From positions 1 through 12,249 of the forward strand of contig JABYQS010000844.1 in assembly GCA_022592435.1 (NCBI GenBank): 12,249 nucleotides of DNA. The letters are read 5' to 3'. The notes below the pieces were generated by a model. The model was not told the DNA's origin and did no database searches. It worked only from the letters and a program-made list of their open reading frames with translations. This DNA comes from Cerioporus squamosus (taxonomy: Eukaryota; Basidiomycota; Agaricomycetes; Polyporales; Polyporaceae). Position numbers and translations under genes: made by a program. Positions 1 to 12,249 of the stretch are shown here, one piece after another; the stretch's first letter is position 1; each line of letters opens with the position of its first letter.

Positions 1-2
1 CT

Positions 3-104
3 TTGATCCCATTGAGCATGTCGGACACGTTCGTGGATAGGGTGCACTTCGAGTCTGTCAAGCGGCAGTCCGGGCCCGTTACTGTCCTCACACTACTAAA
101 CTAA
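3..104 (+). CDS. Possible 3' end of an upstream gene (partial, unrecognised)
   Basis: A frame open from the window edge ends with TAA at 102-104 and would encode a 33-residue C-terminal tail containing DTFVDRVHFES and ending VTVLTLLN. The residue mix looks protein-like and the codons are not obviously noise, but 33 open codons in GC-rich DNA can arise by chance. There is no recognisable domain. If real, it is the last exon of a plus-strand gene lying about 0.5 kb upstream of the GMC oxidoreductase. Its function cannot be inferred from this fragment. Confidence 0.25.
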   Translation: MIPLSMSDTFVDRVHFESVKRQSGPVTVLTLLN

Positions 105-619
105 TCCTGACCTGGACTTCGCCAAGATGCGGGTGGGTTACCTCCCGTGCTGATCGCGCTGAGCAGTACGAATGCAGAAGCAAGGATGCTTCGCATACTA
201 AGACAAAGTGCTGCGTTGATGAATGATGAGGCTGCGGTCTCCTGCGGTGCAGGTTCCAGTGGCGCCCAGCTCCGGATCAGCTGCTACAGTAGTCCCGGGA
301 AGCGGCGTCAAGACTGCCTTCAGTCGAAATCAACCTCACTTCTCAACGTTCTGCCACTGGTTAGGACCTATTGCCCCTCAAGATCCGCATCAGTGGGTAT
401 GTCCTCTGCGCTCCGGCCTTACAGCGCTAACTCCTCTCAACTAGCCTGTCAAGCGTTCACCCTCCTGTCAACTAATGCTTCGGGTGTATTTAGCAAACGG
501 CCACTGCCGGCATCGTTGCGAAAGTTCCCCGCGTCTTTTCGCCACAGCGGTCATTGGGATATCTATTTAATGGAGGACAGTCCACCGCCAGCTCCGCACA
601 CCCACACTTTGGGCCCAAG
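105..619 (+). promoter_or_regulatory. Upstream region of the GMC oxidoreductase gene
   Basis: No supported gene lies here; the open frames are short and have no recognisable domain. The proximal part carries plausible core-promoter signals for the gene starting at 620. These are an inverted CCAAT-type pentamer (ATTGG) at about 553-557 and an AT-rich TATA-like stretch (ATCTATTTAA) at about 561-570, roughly 50 bp before the ATG. These are visual matches only. No specific regulator site is claimed. Confidence 0.4.
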
Positions 620-3214
620 ATGAGACAGTTGGGCATCACCTGTCTGATCGCTGCGGCGCTCGGGACTTCTCAGACTTTGGGAGCGGTCTTCGAAGGTCCA
701 GCTGAAGTTCTCAACCGCAACTATGATTTCATCGTCGTAGGAGGTACGCTCTCTCGTGTTTTGTATCGTCAGAGCTGCCACCTGACGCACATGCAGCTGG
801 CGCTGGCGGCGGCGTGATGGCCTCCCGGCTCTCCGAGGATCCTAGCACTCGGGTCCTACTGATCGAGGCTGGAGGGAGGTGAGTCCAAACTCATGCTCGC
901 ATGACATAGAGCGGTCATCTGAGACGCTTCGCCTGCCAGTGACTTCCTGAATCTCAACATTTTTGTACCTGGGTTTGCACCAATGCTTCCTGGGTCTCAA
1001 TTTGTGGGTTATATTGATTGTTCGGTTACCGCAGCCACTTACCGTCCTGTTCACCTAGGACTGGAACTTCACCACGGTACCTCAGGCGGGGCTCAATGAC
1101 CGCATCATTAACTATCCACGCGGCTTCGTTCTCGGCGGCTCTACGTCCATTAGTGAGTACCGACGTAACCAGTCGAGTGCACTGGCATACCAGCCCTGCG
1201 GCCTGCTCACCACGAACAGATCAGATGGCCTTCAATCGTGGGACCAAGGACGACTACGACCGATGGGCTAGAGTTACGGGCGACGATGGATGGTCTTGGA
1301 AGAAGCTGTATCCATTCGTCAAAGGACTGGATACAATGACCCCTCCTGCAGATCACCACAACACGACTTGCGAATTCGATCCCTCCGTTCATGACCACGG
1401 TCCGGGCTCTGCCTCACGTATTGGTGCACTCTCATATATGTACTCACTGAACCTTCGTACCACTAGGACTCCTCCCGGTTTCATTGCCAGGTTTCCCCAT
1501 CCCGACGGACGGCAGGATCATCGTGACGACCACCGAAATTCCTGAGCAATTCCCGTTCAATCTGGACTATAACTCGGGAGACACTGTCGGGGTTGGTTGG
1601 TCGCAATCCACGGTATGGTCTGAGCCACGCTTCATCAACATCATATGGCTACCATTGACATGCATGCGCTGACGCGACGCCCTCGTAGATTCAAAACGGC
1701 CACCGCGTATCGTCCGCCACGTCCTACCTCGCAGCGGCCTTCAACCGCTCGAATCTGGACATCGTGGTCAACACGCACGTCACGAAGATCTTACCCGTCG
1801 GCTCCGACGGGGACAAGCCAGTCATGCGCGGTGTTCAATTCGCTCAAAGTGCAGATGGTACAGGAGGCGAATTCCCACTTGCGAGATATAAGCTGAAGGC
1901 CTAACAGGTCCTTCGTACACATTACAAGCTGCTAAGGAGGTGATCCTATGCGCCGGCTCAGTCAAGACTCCTCACATTTGTACGCTTCTGCCCGTCATCT
2001 ACGGGCGCTCCTACTGATGATTAAACAACTGTTTCATGTTCAGTGCTGCTATCCGGCATCGGCGACGCTGCACACCTTTCCTCAGTTGGCATCGACCCAA
2101 TCGTCGACCTTCCGGCAGTGGGGCAAAACCTCCAAGTGCGTCCTTTCCCGTGGTATCCTGTTATCAAACTACTGTACACAATCGAGACTCTTACTCTGAA
2201 TCCCGCAGGACCACCCCTACCTCCGAGTCTCCTGGCTCGTCAACTCCACCGACACCCTCGACAACATCCAGCGCAACGCCACGCTTGCCGCCGCCGTCCT
2301 CGCAAAGTGGCGAGCGAACGGAACTGGGCCCCTAGGGCTCGGGGGCGGGAACCAGCGCGGATTCCTGCGCATCAACGACAGCGATGCTTTCTTCGCGTCT
2401 CTGGGGACGAGCGACCCGTCCGCGGGTCCGACGTCTGCGCACTATGAGTTGATCACGCGGGTGCGTGCGTTCGACGTTTCTCGGGTTTGGTTTGCAGCTC
2501 CGTAGCCGTGCCCGCTGACGGATGCGCTCCTTCTGTGCTTGCAGAACGGATTCGGGTCGACGAGACAGGCTCTCCCAGCTGAAGGCCACTTCTTCTCCTT
2601 CACCATAGCAGTGGTATCGCCCAGCGCGCGTACGTCCTCCTGCGAAGTATATCTCCTTCGACGACTTCGCTGCCAATCCTCACCTCACCTCACCAGGCGG
2701 CAACATCTCCCTCGCATCCCCCAACCCCTTCGCCGCCCCGCTCATAAACCCAAACCTCCTCGGCACGCCCACCGACCTCGCCATCATGCGCGCCGCGATC
2801 AGGTCCGCCCGCGCGTTCGTCTCCGCGCCCGCCTGGTCCGGCTACATCCTGAGCGAGTTCGGGCCGTCCGCCGACGCGCAGACCGACGACGAGCTCGATG
2901 CGTTCAGCGGCGACAACGCCGACACGATCGATCATCCCGTCGGGACGGTCGCCATGGGCGAGGGGATCGAGGGCGCGCTCGATCCGGACTTGAGGGTGAA
3001 GGGGACGGTGGGGTTGCGCGTCGTGGACGCCTCTGCTTTCGTGAGTGCTCTCTATGATCTATCCAATCCAGTGTGGCGGTAAGAGCCCAGTAAGCTGATT
3101 TCTTGGGGTGCTGTCCTCCAGCCGTTCATCATATCGGGACACACGCAGGGTCCGACGTACATTCTAGCAGAGCGTGCTGCAGCGCTGATTCGCGAAGGCC
3201 TTGGTCACCAGTGA
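620..3214 (+). CDS. Secreted GMC-family FAD oxidoreductase, aryl-alcohol oxidase/dehydrogenase-like (complete, 13 exons)
   Basis: Proposed exons are 620-743, 797-878, 940-1003, 1059-1152, 1220-1417, 1467-1612, 1689-1857, 1929-1979, 2044-2135, 2209-2460, 2545-2629, 2697-3040 and 3122-3214. All introns are GT-AG. The exons total 1794 nt and give 597 aa, close to the ~590 aa usual for aryl-alcohol oxidases. Residues 1-22 form a hydrophobic signal peptide. The FAD dinucleotide-binding motif GAGAGG is at 41-46, after DFIVV. The first GMC signature region (PRGFVLGGSTSIN) is at about 110-122, and the second (GSVKTPHILLLSGIGD) at about 302-317. The C-terminal catalytic pair seen in aryl-alcohol oxidase is present as His532 (DHPVGTVAMG) and His574 (SGHTQGPTY). 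Several N-x-S/T sequons fit an extracellular glycoprotein. By family knowledge it oxidises alcohols (aryl alcohols or sugars) with FAD, passing electrons to O2 (giving H2O2) or to quinones. The substrate, and oxidase versus dehydrogenase, cannot be read from sequence alone. The least certain junction is the intron at 1858-1928. No promoter sharing or cluster partner is visible. Confidence 0.93.
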
Positions 3215-3875
3215 ATGACGATGTTCACCAGCTGCATATGTATCTCCACGATTGATTCCGTTCCATTGTTTCTGGCAATGGGGTGTTCCTGCGAGGCGAC
3301 GGATCTCGACCGCGAGGCCGGTAGTGACGGTCTGCGCAGTCCACTTCGTACCTAATATTACACTGTACAAACGCCTCGTACAGGGGAAAGGATCGACAGC
3401 AGGCGCACAAAATGCAAACACGTGAGCAAACGCGACGACGTGAGACCACCAGCACATAGCCTGGACCTCAGCCCTCGCCGAACCAAACAAGGCTCGCCAG
3501 TCCTGGCCATGTATGTAAGGATGCTCACGCGCATACATATAAGTACGCCGGTCGATCCATGTGCAACTAATGTATATGCTCCAAGTACAGCAGAATAGAT
3601 GATAGACATTGGGCGATTCATGATCGTGACGGGGACACAGACGGCGAGGCGAGAGGTGCAGGATAGGGCTTCGAGGGATGCAGAATGCATATTGCGGAGT
3701 ATGGGAAGACGCACGACGGTGCACGTCAGGTGTCCAAGTCATTGGATGGCGAGGGAACCAAGAGCGAGGGCGGAGGCAGGCGCGGATGGGGGCGTGGCAG
3801 TCATATGCGCGACCTTCGTGTGCGAGCGGACGCGCGAATGAGTAGAGGCGTCGGTTGGGGCGAGCATTCCGCAGT
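3215..3875. other. Gene-free region between convergent genes (two 3' flanks)
   Basis: No supported gene. It separates the GMC stop (3214) from the endosulfine stop (3876), so it should hold both 3' UTRs and polyadenylation regions. AT-rich words such as TATGTA (about 3512), TACATATAAG (about 3534) and TGTATATG (about 3571) cluster at 3510-3580 and resemble fungal 3'-end efficiency elements, on either strand. The long minus-strand open frame across 3164-4057 has no family resemblance. It overlaps the GMC last exon and the endosulfine tail in the wrong frames. Confidence 0.4.
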
Positions 3876-4585
3876 TCATGCCGACTCCACCTCAGCAGGA
3901 GCCGGCTCGTCCTCGGCGGGTTGGGGCTCCGCGAGGGGGCTCTCCTTCGCAGGCGTCGCGTTGGAGGCGACGGTGTTGGTCGGGGAAACCGAGAGCGACT
4001 GATGAACTGGAGGAGAGGCGTGCGGGATACTACAGTGAAAGCAGGTGTCAGCTTCAAGAACTCTCCATTCTAGCAACTATGCATCGCCTCGCGAGCGCCG
4101 CGCTACAGAGGCAAGGACACGGGCCAAAAGGCCCCAAGATGGGGCGAGCGGAGCATGGGTCGTCAAGGCGAACACTCACTTCTCGGGGTTGGGGATAGCA
4201 GTCCCGACGGTGTTCTGGGGAGCCTTGCCGGCCTTGCTCAGCGCGTAGTCCCCAGAGTCGAAGTACTTCCGGTCCTGTAACCACCAGTCAGTCAGATCAA
4301 CGCACACGCGACGGGAGCACTGCAAGTGTGACGGCACGCACCTTCTGCATCTTCGTTAAGACATTCTTGTGCGTCGGGAGCTTGCCGTAGAGGCGGAACA
4401 GCTTCTGCTCCTCCTCCGTGAGGCTCTGTAGACCCGATAGCCAATCCGCATTAGCACATGCCCGCCTGCACGAGTGGAGATGCGAAATGAAGGTCCTCGA
4501 CCAAGCCAGAACCCAAAGGACCAACAGAGAAGAAAAGATCGAGACGTACGCTGATGTCGACCTTGTTGCGCTTAGCGGGAAGCAT
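3876..4585 (-). CDS. Endosulfine-family protein (Igo1/ENSA/ARPP19-like), complete, 4 exons
   Basis: Minus-strand exons are 4585-4550, 4425-4342, 4274-4180 and 4029-3876. The introns are GT-AG with matching phases (0, 0, 2), and the CDS is 369 nt, 122 aa. The core contains the diagnostic endosulfine segment: LTEEEQKLFRLYGKLP (about residues 14-29), then DRKYFDSGDYALSKAGK (41-57), with the invariant FDSGDY holding the phospho-acceptor serine, then NPENIPH (69-75). The tail (about 76-122) is disordered, rich in Pro, Ala, Ser and Glu. In this family, a Greatwall/Rim15-class kinase phosphorylates the FDSGDY serine, and the protein then inhibits PP2A-B55. In yeast this controls entry into quiescence and mRNA stability; in animals it controls mitotic entry. 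The role here is inferred from the family. The start is the ATG encoding MLPAKRNKVDIS, directly followed by a GTACGT donor. No frame disruption is seen. The gene's first intron (124 nt) and last intron (150 nt) are longer than most in the window. Confidence 0.93.
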
Positions 4586-5228
4586 GGCTATATCGCAGTG
4601 GCACTCGGTGGATGGTAGGGAGCGTGGGGGACGGGACGAGGACGAGGACGAGTGAGAGTCGGACGGGGCAGGGAGGAGACAGAGGAGAGCGATGCTCTGT
4701 CGAGCGGGTAGGAGCGTGCGGAGGCCTTATGGACGAGCGGATCGGTGTGCAGCAGATGTGGTCGCTAGTAGTGTGCTTCAGGCGCCCGTACGCCTGGCCT
4801 CGTATGAGCGGAGTCTGGCGGGGCTCGAATTCCGTCGGCTGTGACGTAACTGCGCGCGAGCTCCAGATTCGCCTCCGAGTCGTCTCGCCAGTCCTCACTG
4901 TCACGGCGGCGGTCTCGTTGCCAAGTGGACCAGGACAGGGCGCACAGGTGCGGCGAGAGTGTGCGGACACTGTTGCTTTGCAACTGGAACCGGCGTACTT
5001 ATAGTCAGCATGCCGATATTTCAGCGACTGTGAGAGCCCTCGACCTGATAGACTTCTTCCGAAACGCTGGTCAAGGCCACAGTTCCATCGTGATAATTCC
5101 TCAGTCATAATATCCCCGTATACGGCGCAGGCAGCAGAGTCCTGGTCACCTTCCGTTCCATGCGCGACGGGCACGGGCAAGAAGAAGTATCGTACACTGC
5201 AGCGAGTTGTCCTCTTGGAAGCATCCCG
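4586..5228 (-). promoter_or_regulatory. Endosulfine upstream region and 3' flank of the next gene
   Basis: No supported gene. On the minus strand, the stretch just before the endosulfine ATG (about 4619-4700) is strongly pyrimidine-rich, with repeated TCGTCC units and CTCTCC/CTCC runs. This is typical of fungal 5' leaders and core promoters. The distal part (about 5000-5228) should include the 3' UTR of the minus-strand gene ending at 5229. The open frames here (for example minus strand 5180-4572) have no domain and overlap the endosulfine first exon in another frame. I see no repeat or RNA gene. Confidence 0.4.
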
Positions 5229-6820
5229 TTACCCAGACCAAAGCATGTCTCCCTCATTGCCACCCTCGTCGAACCCTTCCCATTGCAAAACCATACCCGC
5301 AGGCTCCGCCACAAACCAGAGGCCTCCACCTTCTCCCGCGCACGCCTTCTCCCCGAGCCTAGCCCTTATCTCCGTCGCGTGGCCAGCATCTCCAGCAACG
5401 AGGCTGCCCTCGTTCTCGTCATCGTGCTGCCCGCCCTGTCCATCGCCATCGATGGCCCACAGCGCGCTCGGGATCTCGCCGGCTGAGCTGACCGAGCAGG
5501 CGTGCGGTAGCATGAGCTTCCGGAGACTGGCGGCCGCCTCCTGGTTGAAAGTCCCTGCAGCCGTGATGCAAGCAGATTCACAAGGCAAATTAGGATGACG
5601 AGGCGGAGATAGACTGCATCCGTCGGGTGATCCCTGCGCAGGCCCTTCGAACTCAAACTCCAGCAGCTCAGAACCCTCGGCGACCCAGTCCACGGATGGC
5701 GATAGCGTCGCTGTGAAGAACGCCCTCGAACTATCCATGCCCTCGTCCAAGTCGCACGCAAGATCGTCGTCCAGGATAATCGGGCAGTATGATGTCGTTA
5801 CCTCTAGAGCTTCGTCGACAGAGGGGCTGAAAGCCTGAGAGTCAAGGTCATGAGACACGGAAGGAGGCGCTGGCATGGTCCGTCGGCAGCGCGTACTCAG
5901 GTCCAGGGCAGGAGAGAGCTGGAAGAAACCTTGGCCAGAAGAAGTCTGCGAGGAAGGCGACGAACTGGAGGTTTGCGAGAGAGCGCCGGATGACAGGCCA
6001 GAAGAATCGTCGAGTTGATCCGGGTTAAGAGCGAAATGGTCGAACCAGCCGTCCTCTTCCTCGTCAGAGAACTTGTCATCCGTGAAGCGCGGGACGGGAT
6101 CGGAGAGCGCGGTGTCCGTGGTAGAAGACTGTGAAGACAGCAGAGAGTAGTCCTCCCTGTCCGAGAAAGGGTCCTGTAGTCCATCTCGATAATCAGTGAA
6201 TTGGACCAAGAGGACAAAGCACCAACGTCGAGTGTCGACTGCGAACTGCCCCATAGATCGTCGACATCCTCCAGTGGCGGACTTATAGCACGGAAAGACC
6301 GCTTCGTCGGAGACCCACAGATCAACGTCGTCCAGATCAGGAATCGCCGCCGAAGAAAACACCCTGGTCTTGGCTCCCGTCCATCGTGTCTGAATCCTCG
6401 TCGAAACGGAGCTCGACCCCATCCCGAGCCTCCCGGCCGTGGTCGTCCCAACGGGGGCCAAAGGTTATGGGAGAGGTGGACAGACAATCCGACAGCTGGA
6501 AATCGTCGTCGAGACCCTTCCCTGGGCCTTGTTTGACACCAGCCGAAACGCTCTGCGCAAGTGCCAAGGGTGTCAGAGTGAACTACATTGCGTTGCTACA
6601 ACGTCGAACGCACCTTGTATCGCGTGGTCTTCACTTGTAATCGTAACAATCGTTCCATTGCCTGGCACAACACGTCACAATTGTTTGACGAGGAGGCAAG
6701 TGCACCCTCGTCACCCAGATCGTCAAGATCATCTTTGTCTTCCTCTCCCACAACTTCGGAAAGAAGTGCGCATAGAGAATTCGCTGATGTGCGGGACGTA
6801 CGAACAGCGTTCTTGCGCAT
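5229..6820 (-). CDS. Unrecognised acidic, serine-rich protein (about 490 aa; internal frame uncertain)
   Basis: I do not recognise the family. Exon 1 (6820-6614) starts at a true ATG and encodes 69 residues with an acidic patch (GEEDKDDLDDLGDEG). A GTGCGT...GCGCAG intron (6613-6553) has a CTGAC branch-like site and joins in phase 0 to exon 2 (from 6552). A second intron (6226-6174, GTTGGT...CTACAG, with a CTGAT site) joins phase 0 to a 945-nt last exon (6173-5229, stop TAA, 314 residues). The last exon is Asp/Glu/Ser-rich, with acidic and aromatic patches such as SDEEEDGWFDHF, and no predicted membrane segment or catalytic motif. Within exon 2 the best protein-like reading changes frame near 6340 and again near 6288, without a convincing intron. 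Either bases are wrong or the gene model is. The composition is compatible with a disordered regulatory or transactivation protein, but that is only a compositional guess. Confidence 0.55.
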
Positions 6821-7139
6821 TGCCTGTGTGATAAAGAGAAGTCAGTCCGATGACATGTTCTGACAAGGCCGAGCAGAACTTTGATCATCCGGTGACAGCT
6901 CTTGCGAAATGCCGTGTGCGGAGAACGGTCAACTATGTCCGTGATAGCACGGGCTACCTTGCTTGAGACCGCGACTTCCGCGTCAAACCTCTGCTCGCAG
7001 CGTCGTAAGGTGTCTGATGGGGTGAAGAGGTGAGTATATGCATACCTCGCGCCATGGGCCAAATATAAGCGGATATTTTCTATGAACCAGGCGGTGGTCA
7101 ATGGCTTTATAATGCAGCTTCGAATGCGAGGAGCCGTAT
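6821..7139 (-). promoter_or_regulatory. Upstream region of the acidic protein gene
   Basis: This 319-bp stretch between two minus-strand genes carries no supported gene. On the minus strand it includes a TATA-like TTATATTT (complement of about 7061-7068), about 245 bp before the ATG at 6820. That is far for a simple TATA-to-ATG distance unless the leader is long or contains an intron. It must also hold the 3' UTR of the gene ending at 7140. The assignment is tentative. Confidence 0.3.
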
Positions 7140-8012
7140 TCACCGTACTAGGTGATGCACAGCGAGCTTGTCGACGATGCGGTCCAACGCAGCAATCAGT
7201 GGTAAGAACCCGTGTGGAGAAAAGGGGTCTGCGGCTGGCGATGCCTCTACAAACGCAATGCTGAGTAGTGAGCTGCGCATGTATAACCGGATAGGAGGCG
7301 ACTCCGCGGAAAGAAAGAGTCACCTTCAACGCCGACAGAGCCTGACTGCGGAGGAGCATGCGTCGGTGGTGTCCTGCATGCGTAGACGAGCTTGATCGCG
7401 GATAGCCTCAGGAAGGGAGAGCAACGCTCCAGGACTGGACGCGTCGGGCTCAACGTTACTGACCAGAACAGTCAGAACGCGAACGAGCGAGGCCGTCGAA
7501 TCGCCGAGGCCAGTGCTCGAAGCTGGGCTTGGGCAAGGCGATGCACGTCGAACTGACAAATGCGCAGAATAAGTGTACGCACATTTGACTTCGCCGCCGT
7601 CGTCATCGTCCACGAATATCTTGGAGGCAATCCTTACGCCGAGCTGTTCGCCGTTCTGCGCAGACAATAATGCATGGGGTGAATGCGGCGCGCGAAGAAA
7701 GGAACGGTCAGTGCGGTGAAGGTGCGAAGGTCGATGAGACAGACAAACCACATGGAAATAGTTCTGCAAATGCTGAGCAATCACGGAGCGTTGGACTGCG
7801 CGACTGTCGACCTTTGCGCGGTCCATTGTACCGGAGACAATAATGATCAAGTCGGACTCGAGGACGACGTCGATTCCGCCGGGGACGCGTCCCTTGAGCG
7901 TGTATATGGCGTCCGACGGCGAGCCCGCGACGAGGACGAAACGCGCGTTGAGTGCGACGTTGATGCTGTCGGCGCTGTCGTTAATGACAACGGCGGTGGC
8001 GACGGAGGGCAT
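7140..8012 (-). CDS. Unrecognised protein with repeated apparent frame changes (possible pseudogene or sequence errors)
   Basis: Exon 1 (8012-7749) starts at a clear ATG and encodes 88 residues with hydrophobic beta-like segments (NARFVLVAGSPSDAIYTLKG, DVVLESDLIIIVSGTMDR). A good intron follows at 7748-7656 (GTTTGT, CTGAC, GCGCAG). Exon 2 begins NGEQLGVRIASKIFVDDDD. Beyond that, the coding-looking reading jumps frames: FDVHRLAQAQLRALASAI, then LVRVLTVLVSNVEPDASS and LPEAIRDQARLRMQDTTD in a second frame, then THAPPQSGSVGVE in a third. The last segment joins through a GTGACT...TTGTAG intron (7323-7247) to a final exon (7246-7140) containing LPLIAALDRIVDKLAVHHLV and TGA. I recognise no family or active-site motif. 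The gene is divergent from pkc1 across only 218 bp. Segments this protein-like in adjacent frames suggest indels in an intact gene or an eroding gene. An unbroken 228-codon frame from 8012 to 7326 exists but reads through obvious intron sequence. Confidence 0.5.
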
Positions 8013-8230
8013 GGTGGTCGACGTCGAAGGGAGAAGTCGATTACAAGTAGGGACTTACCGGAAACGCCAGACGTAGTTGAAGTAGTAAGAAACCGATAAG
8101 CATCTTATCTCTCACCGCCTCCGCGGGCCCACCCCAGGGCACGCTCCGTTTTGTCCCTTTCCTTCGTCTCGCTTTCCTGTCCACTGCCAACTTCTGCGAC
8201 TTCGCCCCGCATCTGCGGGCTCCCGACACA
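8013..8230. promoter_or_regulatory. Short divergent promoter between the unrecognised minus-strand gene and pkc1
   Basis: Only 218 bp separate the ATG at 8012 (minus) and the ATG at 8231 (plus), so the two genes must share promoter space. On the plus strand, a pyrimidine-rich tract (about 8154-8182, TTTGTCCCTTTCC and onward) precedes the pkc1 start. Such CT tracts are common just upstream of transcription starts in filamentous fungi. A GC-rich block (GCGGGCCCACCCCAGGG) lies at about 8123-8139. No specific factor site is claimed. Confidence 0.5.

Positions 8231-12249
<4,019 letters not shown>

Noticed and set aside
1018..1545. Plus-strand continuous frame of 175 codons
   Set aside because: It crosses three GMC introns; the exon-joined reading gives the conserved GMC motifs instead.
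3164..4057. Minus-strand open frame of about 297 codons
   Set aside because: It runs across the GMC last exon, the intergenic region and the endosulfine tail in the wrong frame. It has Arg/Pro/Ser-rich noise composition and no domain.
5229..6461. Single uninterrupted 410-codon minus-strand frame as the whole acidic protein
   Set aside because: Its upstream end has no ATG (it would start at TTG). It reads through a convincing intron (6226-6174) and ignores the ATG exon at 6820-6614 that splices in phase.
7326..8012. Single intronless 228-codon minus-strand protein
   Set aside because: It reads through a strong intron (7748-7656, length divisible by three) with His/Ser/Arg-rich intron-like translation. 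The better protein-like segments then leave this frame.

Overview
The window looks like nuclear DNA from a filamentous basidiomycete (Agaricomycetes-like, possibly wood- or litter-decaying). The genes are GC-rich and broken by many short GT...AG introns (mostly 49-93 nt), often with CTGAC/CTGAT/CTAAC-type branch sites. The gene set also fits: a secreted aryl-alcohol-oxidase-like GMC flavoenzyme, a fungal endosulfine (Igo) protein, and a fungal Pkc1-type protein kinase C with HR1-C2-C1-C1-kinase architecture. I see no bacterial, viral, transposon, CRISPR, rRNA or tRNA signature.

Layout. Positions 3-104 (+) may be the last 33 codons of an unrecognised gene. Positions 105-619 are intergenic and hold the promoter of the first full gene. 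Positions 620-3214 (+) encode a secreted GMC oxidoreductase; I can join 13 exons into one frame of 597 aa with no disruption. Positions 3215-3875 are a gene-free stretch between convergent genes. Positions 4585-3876 (-) encode a 122-aa endosulfine in four exons. Positions 4586-5228 hold its promoter and the 3' flank of the next gene. Positions 6820-5229 (-) encode an unrecognised acidic, serine-rich protein. Positions 6821-7139 hold its upstream region. Positions 8012-7140 (-) encode a second unrecognised protein whose frame changes several times. Positions 8013-8230 form a short divergent promoter. From 8231 (+) to the window edge lies a Pkc1 gene; its kinase domain is almost complete, but its extreme C-terminus lies outside.

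Function. Two genes belong to well-known fungal signalling systems: Pkc1 (Rho1-controlled cell-wall-integrity kinase) and endosulfine (Greatwall/Rim15 substrate that inhibits PP2A-B55 and supports quiescence and nutrient signalling). The GMC enzyme is an extracellular redox enzyme of the kind that supplies H2O2 or recycles aromatics during lignocellulose attack. Nothing in the sequence shows that the genes work as one cluster; they look like ordinary neighbours.

The oddest property is local. The GMC and endosulfine genes (0.6-4.6 kb) are clean, while the three adjacent genes between about 6.3 and 11.1 kb show repeated apparent 1-2 base frame slips with otherwise well-conserved coding sequence and splice sites. 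Assembly or sequencing indels are the simplest explanation; real decay of the locus is the alternative. I found no convincing new biological system.
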